A DNA stretch of 64,000 nt, taken from positions 14,855,027 through 14,919,026 of the forward strand of contig NC_064551.1 in assembly GCF_023856365.1 (NCBI RefSeq), in the 5' to 3' direction. This DNA comes from Brienomyrus brachyistius. Taxonomy: Eukaryota; Chordata; Actinopteri; Osteoglossiformes; Mormyridae. The position numbers were made by a program, and so were the translations under genes. Under the pieces are notes generated by a model. It did no database searches. It saw only the letters and a program-made list of their open reading frames with translations, and was not told where the DNA came from. Below are positions 54,191-64,000 of this stretch, one piece after another. How positions within the stretch are numbered: position 1 is the stretch's first letter; every line of letters begins with the position of its first letter.

Positions 54191-57175
54191 ACTTCAGATG
54201 CATGTGCACTGTGGTAGCATTTGGGGAAAAGAACACAAGCTTTTCACTATACCAGAGCTTACATACATCACAAGCTGTGCATTGCACCACTGGTTACAGG
54301 CAAACATTTGTTTACCACAGCAACATACATATGAAAATGCAGGGTCAGCCAGTCACTGGATCAGTTGGGGTTACGCACTTTCCTCCAGGACCCAGCAGTG
54401 AAATCGCACTGCCAGCCATAGCGTTTGATACAATGACCTTCCAATCATCCCACGGGGCTCCACACCTGCCCTTACAAAGGCGCTTTTAACTTGCACAGCG
54501 GAGTATAAATTTGAGATTAATTAATCTGCTCCGGTTCAAAACAAACGTCCACTTAAGTGTAACACTGCAGGCTTTTATATTAAATATACAAGATGATCAT
54601 TATAAGTGGTTGGCAAACACTTTAATTCAGACCAACTTAAAGCACATTATGGTTTTTCCCAATTTATCCATCCATGCATCTTCTATAACTGCTTATAAAG
54701 AACATGGTGAGTCCTGGCCCTCCCCAGGGGGGCAGGGGGCATGCGGCGGGGGGCTCCCAAACCGAATGGTGGTCCATCACAGCCAATATATGTGAAGCTG
54801 GATATGTGGTTAAGTCAATTGCTGTAGGCTACAGCAGCAGGACATTCTGGGACCTTAATGAGCGGTAGTGAGAACCAGGCAGGCTTTGGTTGTGCACTCA
54901 GCCACTGCTGAAGTGGGGACTATCAAACAGGGCACTGGGGTTAGGGGTTTCCATGCGGAGGCATCCCTGATTGTTCCCAGTGCACCTACACTGAGGAGAT
55001 AAGGGCAGATGAAGGGAATACAGGCCTGAGTTAAAACAGGCGCCTGCTAAATGATGCCATTACTATGGGGGGTGGGCTCCATTCAACCTGTCAGTGATAA
55101 ATCTCAGCAGAAAATTCCAGCTGCCTCACGCAGCGAGGCCCCCTCCCTCCCGACGTCTCCGCCAGTGGTTTCATGAACATACGCCAAAGTGCAAAAAAAA
55201 TTTAAATCACGCTGAGGAGCCACGTAGCCAACTTGGACGTAAAATGGAGGCAACACCTGCTTAAATCCATAATTACAAGTTGGGCTGGGAAGTTTTAATC
55301 ACTTTAATTGCCTCTGCAGAATACATGACGTGAGGTTTCGAAATACCTGGTTCATTGATCTTACAAATGTCTCTCCCTCTTGCTTAGAACGAGTCTGCAG
55401 GTACCAGTATGTCACTGCTGGCTGAAGCAAGTAATGTAACCAAATGCACCTTGCATATCACACCTCAAACTGTCCCACAGACAGGGCAGCAGTGGGGGGA
55501 GGGGTGGTCAAAGGCTGTGGGGGAGTGGTGGTCAGGGCATCCGTCCTTCAGTGACTCCCTAAAAGGTCAGAAAGCTGTTTGGTTTTAAGCTCCTCACCGG
55601 CTCCCCTGTAATGGAGTCACAAATCAGCGCTCTGTGCTTGACACTGCTGTTAGAATCGAGTTACTGGTACCAGTCACTGACACCACTGGGCTGGAGTTAA
55701 TGCAGGGATTGCCTGTCAGTCAAATACAGAAGGTAATTGTTCTCTTGGGTTCCTCAGGTTTTTGTGAAGGGTTCCTGTCAGAACACTTGGATGGCATCAG
55801 TTTTTGGAGAACGATCTGGGGACAGGCATATCGTAGATGGGGAGTTCCTACCATGGTCCATAGTGAAAGGAGGGAGATGTTTTTTTTTTTTGCCTTCAGT
55901 TTACCGATATCCAGGTCACATTTCTCGTGAAAGTATTTTGCTTTGTTCTGTTGAGTATCGAAGCAAGGGCATCGCCTATGATGTCATTTCCATGAGACAT
56001 GGCAGAACCGGCTCGCCTGGTCGTGCCGTGCGGAGGGTGATGTGGGCGCCCTGCTCAGCGCCTTTCCTGCATCTTCCCATTCCGCCTTTGATTGGGCAGC
56101 ACACGCCCACATGTCCCTCTGACAGCACCGGTGTCGCTGCCGTATGACAGCAGGTCACCCCTCCGACTGTGGTCCGCCATGCAGTCATGCTGCATATACG
56201 CTCTCTATTTGGCCACACATTAGGGGACGTCCGTTTTGCAGGTTTATGTTGCAGTCAAGCAACAGGCACGCATCGGGAGGGCGGGTGGGGGATTTGGTCT
56301 CTGAGCACCGTTTTCAAGTTATAAATGAGCCTTTTCGATAACCAATGATTACTCCCCAAGTCAGCGAAATTTACCCTAAGCCACAGAACCCCCCCTTCAG
56401 TCTGACCACCCACCCCTGTAAATCTCTAGGCACTACCAAACAATTACAAATATTCAGAATTGTTCCAAATTGTTCTAGCCACGTGACTTTTACTTTTTTT
56501 GTTCATGTCAGAATGTGAGGATAAGTACAGAGAGGTTAGAAACCAAACATAAGAGTTCAGTTCAATTCCTGCTATATTAAACCAGTCTGACTTCTGTGGG
56601 GACACACTGCAGGGCGTATCAAGGACATGCAGAAAAAAAAAACATTCAGACAAATGTGGTTTTATCTGCGTTCCAGAGAGATTTGCTCATCAAGGATTTA
56701 TGTTTGTTTTATTTATTTTATTAAGTGGTGGGACGCCAGGAGAAGATCTGTGTCCCCTTTCACTTAGAACACAAGCATTCTATGACAGTGCTGCTGAAAG
56801 ACTTCAGTTACTCTTTTGGTGCCTGCAAAGGAAGCTGTCCAAGTTGTTGGTTATCGGATTGATTTCTTACTTTCTTTACAATTGAAAGTTTAAAGTCGCT
56901 TCGCGGAAGTTATGGTGCAATTGTAGCTCTACCTGCCCTTGGTGTGTCCCGCTGTCAAAGGGGGAGGGTCTTTGTTGTGGTAAGGGTTGTGTAGAGTGGT
57001 CTTTGCGGTTTTGAATGGAGAAGCTTCGCCGGGTTACGTGCCCACCCAGGTCCCCATGCGCTCATATTCCAGATGTTGTGGGAGCGAGACTTTGCGACTT
57101 TGAATGATGCTGAAGTCACATTGCCATGGGAACATGCGTGTCACGTGTCCCTGCCCCACGTTTGGGCTCAGACCT

Positions 57176-57199
57176 GGGGGGGGGGGGGGGGGGGGGGGG
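57176..57199 (+). repeat. 24-base G run
   Basis: Twenty-four consecutive G residues. It could form a G-quadruplex, and its exact length may be a sequencing estimate. Confidence 0.9.
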
Positions 57200-57689
57200 A
57201 ATGGAGTCTCACAAATGTTTGTCTCGCTCTAGTGGAGTTGAGAGGTGGAACTGATGTCTCCACAACTGAGAATCTTGTGCATATAAATAGACAGCTATAA
57301 ATAAAAGAACTGAATGAACTTATTTATGGTTCCATTCCAGAAAAATAAATTCAAATTAGAATTATTCCCAACCTTTATTTCATGCTGGAATGAAATATGG
57401 TAAAATGAATGCTATTTATAAGAATGTAGTGTAATGCCCACTTATTCAAATTAATGTTTACCAAAGAAATTGAGGTTAGATGGATTTCTCAGAGGTGTAG
57501 CAGCAATTAGACGTTGAAACCCATTTAGCGAGGGGCTCACTACCCCTTACCTCAACCTCCCGCTGACCCGCGTTTTGTGTTTAAATGGGATAGACTCTTT
57601 AAGTGCTGTGAGTTCAGGACAAAGGCTGCCCTCCTATCAGACATTAGCAAGGCTCGCTTCAGGCGGCTTGCTCTCTGATCGGGGTACGC

Positions 57690-58020
57690 CGGGCTATATT
57701 TAGGCACGAGGATGGCATCAGCCGCGAGCGCTGTTGGGACCTGCTGCATTCCCTGCAGACAGTAGAAGGAATATTGTTGTAAGAAGCCCTTTTTATCGCG
57801 GCGAGGAGCAGCGAGCGAGAGGGAGACAACCCGCCACTGCGGGATGACGGAGCCGAGTGCCGCGCTGACGGCCCCCGCGGGAGAGAACAACGGCGGGGAG
57901 CAGACGCTGCCGCGCAAGTTCCCACGCTGGAGCCTTCGAAGTGGGGAACTGGAGCTTCAGGAAACAAAGGGGGTTTCTCACAGACATCGGCAGGATCCAG
58001 AGGTTGAGCTCCTCGGTATC
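57690..58020 (+). promoter_or_regulatory. GC-rich island with an open frame in CCDC85C intron 1
   Basis: CpG-dense sequence (57780-57960) in an otherwise mixed intron. A TATA-like CTATATTTAG lies at about 57690, an ATG at 57844 opens a frame of 74 codons (MTEPSAALTAPAGENN start), and a possible donor GTATCA is near 58016. It could be an alternative promoter or the first exon of another transcript. I do not recognise the peptide. Confidence 0.3.
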
Positions 58021-58254
58021 AAGCCGGAGTCGCCTGCTCCCACTCTCCGGAGATGGGGGCTTCGCTGAGATCAAGCAGCGACTGATTATTGGCTGCTGCT
58101 GGGGTCAGGATTGCCCCCCCCCCCCCCAATTGACTGTCTCCACCCACCTTGAGGTATCGTGTTGTTGACCTGAACTGGAAGGGTGCAGATAAACTTCATG
58201 AAAGGATGTATCTCTCCCAGCCCCTGGATAACTACCAAGGAGGAGTGGACAGGT

Positions 58255-58322
58255 AGAGAAGATGGAGACAAGATGGAGACAAGATGGAGACGAGATGGAA
58301 GCAAGATGGAGGCAAGATGGCG
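58255..58322 (+). repeat. Short tandem repeat, 11-bp unit
   Basis: About six copies of GATGGAGACAA and variants (GATGGAAGCAA, GATGGAGGCAA) in CCDC85C intron 1. Confidence 0.85.
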
Positions 58323-61300
58323 TATGGAACGTGAAATCCAGGGTTGATTTTCTCCATGCCATGCTGCCTAAATTCAACTAAATGGCAGCCTATAAAGTTT
58401 ATATCTATTAATTTGTTTACTGAATGAGGTTAAGTACGCGCAGCCTCCATCTCAACCGGAACATTCCGGCATGTGGACCCCTATGAGTGATGAGGCTGGC
58501 TGGACCGACGCTCCCAGTGGTGTCCTTTGGGCCGCACTTGACCCCCCCACCCCCGACAGAACGTTCCATTATTGGGGGAGCTGAGTGGACCCTCCAAGGC
58601 TGCCTGCTCCTTGGCATCGTTGTGTGTGTGACCCTGCCAACTGCACATTGGATTTGACCCTGTAAAAATGGGCCCCAGTGGGGCCCCCTTTGAGTCTGCC
58701 TGTTTGTTATCCACATGTTGCTTCTTAAAGACACTCAGATTTCCTTTCAGCAGAATAGTTTTTGTTGAGATCTTTGGAATTTCAGGACCTGACACTTAGA
58801 CAATTAAAAGCTCGTTTTCCCACTGAGACGATCTATATCATATAAGATATGCACATTTTGCATTAATCATCTGCACAGCAGTTTATGCATAGTAATGCCA
58901 ATACACACATTTATATATGACATAGAAATTCTATATCAAAAAAAGCCAAGTTTACTACCTTGCTCAAGGAAACGGTTTTTGAATCTGTGACCTTTTGGCA
59001 ACACAGTCAGTTTTATAACTGCTGTATAATATTTCCTGGGTGAAATGTGATATCAGCCTTAATATCACGAAGACCCAGGATTAATAAAAGGCTCATCTTC
59101 ATCACATGGGGGGGTTTCTTTTGGAAGCCAGTATCTTCAATAGCCATGAAAAAAAGCCCGGTCTTCTAGGACGCCATTTCTTCCTAGCAGTGCAGTATGG
59201 GAAGAAAAATTTGAACGTTTCATGAAGCTAAGAGTTTGTGCCAGATAGCGTTCTCTGTGCAGAAAAAGAAAATGTAAATGCCGTAGCCGTCAGTGGTTCA
59301 GTTCTGACAGATTATTCTCTACTCAACAGTCTGAGATTGCGGATCCTTCACACAAGGGAGACCAGCTCCCAGTGCTACTCGGCTGGGAATGGTGGCCGGG
59401 TGGGCCCCAGCACACATCCAGGGAAACCCCCGGCCATCTGTCCCCCCGCATTGTTCTCCGAACAAAGCACCGCGAGACCCCCAAAGTACCCCTCCCCCCT
59501 CCTAACCCCTCGCCAGGCGTGAAAGGGGCCATGATGTCACCCGTCAGGGTCCTCGGGTGGTGGGCTGCATTCCCACGTGCTGTGACATTCCACGGGAGTG
59601 TTCCTTCTTGGAGTCCTCAGAGGGTACTTTCAGCATGGAGGAGGTTTCAAGTTGCCGTACATCACTCCTCAGTTTACGATACACTTTTATCTGTCCCTAT
59701 TAATGTTTTACAAACCATTTAATCTTTCGAGCTGCATAATACCACTTTTGACCCCGTGTTACAGGACTGTATGACAGTAAAAATGGATGCCACCATCAGA
59801 ATGTTGTGGAAGCTGTTGCCAGATGGCTCCCCTCAGAGATGCTCAATTCCGTCGGCTGCAGTGAAATCCCTCATGTTGTTTTATGTTTGATATTGTTTAC
59901 CCTTCGCAGTTATACTCTTCACTGCATTTTTGCTGCTTTCTATAACTGTATACTGTCATAAGTTGATTTGATTTACCTTTGTTATGATTTCATAAAGAAA
60001 CCTTTAGTAAGGTGGCGTATAAAGAAAATGCATTATTATTGTAAGAATTATTATCAATCACGTCATGTAAGCTGGGCTGGCAGCCAAAGCAGCAGGAAGT
60101 CCCTCATGGGTTAATGAAACACTCCACCAAGTAGCCAAATGAGGCCGTTGTTTTGTAGCACTTTGTGGGGAACTAGACGCGTGGTGTGTCTGGTGTTGTG
60201 ACTTGTAGCGTCTGCAAAGCACAAAAGAGGTAAAATAAACAAGCTGTAGCTGCTGCCCGTCGGCAGAGCTCCGCATCTCCTGTTGCTCGGCAGCCCGTGA
60301 AGCACTGTGATCGCCGGGGATGCGAACACGCTCCCCGTGTGAAAGGTGGCTTCATGGGATGTCAGCTTCTGAATCCCCCGAGACAAACTGTGATTCATTA
60401 CAAAGTGATTTTCGCATTTTCGCGGGATAAACAGACAGCTGTTTGGCCACTGCAGTTCAAATGGCTTGTCGGTACAGTGGCGTTGTGATTCATTTCATCC
60501 AACACTTGGTTTGGGTTCCATAAAAATTATAAAGAGATTATCCAATAGCAAACAGGAATATGAAGGGTCTGGATCATGGAATTCCAGCCTCCGGGGTCAT
60601 TATTCCCTCATGCTGGCATGTTTAAGTAAGGTGTCACGGGTGAGATGGCCCTCAATGATCCTCTCAGAGAAAATGGGATTCTGCACGACTTTACTGTATT
60701 TTCTCAGGCTCTGTACATCTATCAGCAGACTTTTCTAGACCCTTCCAAATCTTCTTAACGGGTTCCTGACCTGCTGACAAGGCCGTTGGGGTCTGGAGTG
60801 GCACTTCCACAAAACTGCCACGCTACCACTTTCGGTCAAGAAACCCCTTCTCGCACCCTTGTGAGACCCACTCGGTGTCTGTTGCACCAAATTCTTGCGA
60901 GAAAGTCAGTAAGGCGAACTGGGCGTGAGTCATTATGAGCATTTAGCACCTTCACTGTTCTGTAACCAGCGGTTCGCCATCAGGAAGTCTCTAAGAAGTC
61001 ACACCGTCATGGGCAGCGAGCTTAGAGCAGCTTCCCTAAGAAGGGGAGCAGGATTGCAGCGAGTATTTAAAGAATAGGTTCAATGACATCATAATGAAGA
61101 ACCAGACTTATGATGATTAAAACCAGCTTTGATGCAATACCTAACACTCTATGAGGTGGACGACTGTACTTATGAGTAAATAGTCCGCAATTTCAGAATC
61201 TTCTCATATTTAACTGCAGTTGCTTCAATAAAATATCAAGGCATGTATTTTTGATAAAGTAGCATGCAATGTAAAGTTAAGGTATTGACTATATCCTGGT

Positions 61301-64000
61301 GTAAATGATAATGTGTGTAACCTGCATGACAAAGAGCAAGTGGTCCTGTGCTAACGCATTATTATTCAACTTTAAGGAAAAAAGTTGGGAGATTTGGCCT
61401 GGTATTGAGACACATTCTCTGTTGTCTCGGAATTCCTGCGGCTTCGGTGTAGCTTTTACTACCGTCTCCTTCTTCGCAGTTGTGTCAAGAGAACCGGACC
61501 CATTTTAGGCCTTCATGGGAATATCTTGTTGCGCCTGGTTCTGTACTTCCTCAAGTCAAAGCTTACAGGAATCGGAAAGCCCCTTTATCTTGCTAACACT
61601 GAGGTTCGTGGTTAACCTAGTTCCACCCTTGGAAGCTCTTGGGCCAATGCAGAATAAATCAGGGCAAGTCTGGTGAGGCTCCCCGTCGTTTGCGTGGCTA
61701 TAGTGATCTTGCACTCAGCCGGTAGTTTAATAATCCGGGACCATTGTGACTTTCCTCGTCCTCGTTAACAATATTCTTAAAATAACCTCTGTAGAAAAAA
61801 AACAATTTATATATGGATAAGGTTCAAGCTATTTAAGTTGCATTAGATAACAGCACCAGCAAGGCAAGATTAAAATGAACAAATTAATGAATTAAATCGG
61901 TCTAACAAATGATTATAGTAAAGTTACTGTTGAGGACTTCTCATCATATTGTTGTGGGAGTTTAATACCCAGAGAAGTTGTAACAAGATAAGTATTAGCT
62001 GTACTGAAGTCTAAACAGAAAGCTAGCAGATATAAATATAGTTTAGCTATTCTCGATGCTGTCTAGCTTCTTTTGGTTTATAGAGAAAAGGCAGGCAAAT
62101 CAATGAAGAGACAGAGGATAACACACAGTATTTTTTGGTAGAATTTCTTATTAGTTTCACCGGAAAATGGCGGGAATATGAAACTGAAAATTGTTAATAA
62201 TTTTGATTCTGCCAAATAGCGTGTAAGACGATTAGTTTGTCATGTTGTTAATAACTTAGAACAGATTCCCGATTTGCCATTGCATGTACTTTGACTACTT
62301 TAAGTGACAGGGTGGCCCTTGGGGGTGCCGTCATTGAATGTAAGAGAGAACAGCATAAGCAGGCGCTACAGTCAAACCAAGTGGCTTGTTGCTAGGATAC
62401 CCTCCTATTGCGACAATGGTGAGCTCTCTCTCTGCAACGTCACGTTCGGTGCGCCTGTCAGATTCGTTATTCGTCGATTTAACTTCAAAGCTAGCCGAAC
62501 CACGCTTGAAATACACACTGTCGAAGTATGTCTTCAGTTCTCAGTGACTAACGATAAAATGAAAGATTTATGGCCCAAATTCCTTTTATTACAGTCGATC
62601 TGATGGTGCTGCATGTATCATAAGATGTTTATTAACCACTAGATCAATTAGAAAAAAATTAGGCAAGGAAACTTTTGCAAGTGGGGGTCTTAGCATATGT
62701 GGGGGGGGGGGTATTGTTTTGGGAGGGGCTTGGCTTGTACAACATAGAATTGGAATAGGAATGGGAACCTCGGATTGGATGTCGTGCCTCCTTTTTCCGC
62801 AGTCACCGGGGATCCAGGAAGGAAAAGGAGAAAAAAAACGAATGTCTGGAGTCAATGGTGGAAATCTCGTTGACAGGGTGACGTCAGAAGCTGCCGTTAG
62901 CTCCTTCTGTGTTCGCCGCTGCCGTAGACCACTGAACGGTGGATTGTCAGATGTGTGTCAGCCCAATTCTCTGCAGCCACCAGAAAACTTGCCAGGACAG
63001 AAGATTTTCTGATCGCTGTTTCTCGATGTGGTGGGTGTCTGAGCGAGGGGGGGGATTATTTGACGTTGGTCGCAGCCTTTTTTTTTGTCCGTTGTCTCTT
63101 TTGCATGGGTAGAGGCTTGCAGATGACGTTTGCGTGGTTGAACAGTCTAATTGGTTGGGTACCTCTTCGATCTGGATTTTTTGATGCATTGTTCAGACAC
63201 GGTATTATGAACTCAATACCCCCCCTGCGGCATGTCACCTGATTTAAAGGGTTACAGTAATAAAGCCACGGGAACATGTCACAGCTCGCACCCTCTGCCT
63301 CCAGGTCTCCCCGGCCCTTACAGACACTGCAGTATGACAGACGGGTTACAGCTGTCTTGCTGATGAGGAAGAAAGACTTTTGATCCCGCGCTTCACTTGA
63401 CTATATCTCTAAAAGGCAGTTCACATGGGCAGCAGCTAGGGAGATGGACAAGTGCCGAGTCTCTGGAGAGATGATCGAATCTCACTTCAGCCTGAATTGC
63501 TTAAGTAGAAAAACGTCAGCCATCTTTAATCTGTGCGGAACACCCTGGAAGCAGATACGTGCTAAGCGACTGTCTGGCAGGTCACGTGACACGTTGCGGC
63601 GTGAGGCAGACCCCCAGCCCCCCTTTCTGCAGCTAATCCCCCCTTTTTGGTGTCTGCATATCCAGGAGCACATGGAGGTCTGTGGCTAAGGAGCTGTCTT
63701 GCAGACCGTCGTCCCAGCAGACACACTGAATATTTGGATGGGGATGACTGGTGACTTGTTAGTCATGGTTTCTTGGGAGCAGATGTCCCACAAGGCTGGG
63801 TACATGCGTGTAGGACACGTGTGTTTGTGTGTGGAGGGGCTTCCCGCCATACCGTGGATGAGGCTGGGGGGTAGAGCAGCAAGCACTGTGTCAGTATTCA
63901 GTGTGGGGTGTGCCGCGTTTGCGTGCCGGGACAGGGAGGGTGCTCAGGGTGTTGAGTAATCCTTTCTGTCAAATCACAATACAGCAAAAAGAAAATGTGC

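Noticed and set aside
58910..59040. Possible V-core SINE in reverse orientation
   Set aside because: Only CTTGCTCAAGG and a few phrases match; too weak to call.

Overview
This window is nuclear DNA from a ray-finned fish. It has spliced vertebrate genes with GT-AG introns, long AT-rich intergenic stretches, and many fish-type transposable elements: tRNA-headed SINEs ending in ATCC/GGAT repeats, Tc1/mariner elements, hAT-type MITEs and an endogenous retrovirus. The abundant SINE resembles ones I associate with osteoglossomorph fish, but I hold that placement only weakly.

Three genes can be assembled exon by exon. CYP46A1 (cholesterol 24-hydroxylase; + strand, 26917-34831) has 15 exons encoding 502 residues. 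HHIPL1 (hedgehog-interacting-protein-like 1; - strand, 37599-44831) has 9 exons encoding 799 residues. CCDC85C (+ strand) contributes its long first coding exon at 47108-47813, and the rest of the window to 64000 is read as its first intron. The same three genes are neighbours at human 14q32. HHIPL1 and CCDC85C are divergent in both species, but CYP46A1 points the opposite way relative to HHIPL1 compared with human. A single intact tRNA-Thr(TGT) gene (- strand, 36898-36970) lies between CYP46A1 and HHIPL1.

The left 26 kb contains no gene I can recognise with confidence and is dominated by mobile and repeated DNA. From left to right it holds: a fragment of a second CYP46A1-like locus (1-345; intron 4 and 5 sequence with exon 5 missing); the 3' end of an endogenous retrovirus and its LTR (to 3081); SINE copies; two MITEs (4335-5149, 6687-7154); an intact hAT-type MITE (9829-9991); a palindrome (11296-11404); a repeat-built ORF open in several frames (14006-14737); a 2.1 kb element with ~190 bp terminal inverted repeats and a second inverted repeat nested in it (14891-17004); a 33 bp minisatellite (19600-19831); and a second LTR followed by a proviral leader with 46 bp tandem repeats (21156 onward).

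The introns of CYP46A1 carry a Tc1 fold-back copy, a SINE, a probable LINE remnant, a V-core-type SINE and a second palindrome. The HHIPL1 introns carry two SINEs and a solo LTR. CCDC85C intron 1 has degenerate minisatellites, long G runs and a GC-rich promoter-like island near 57.8 kb.

I found no CRISPR array, operon or bacterial-type system. The strongest candidates for something new are the decayed CYP46A1 duplicate, the repeat-built ORF near 14 kb and the nested inverted-repeat element next to it.
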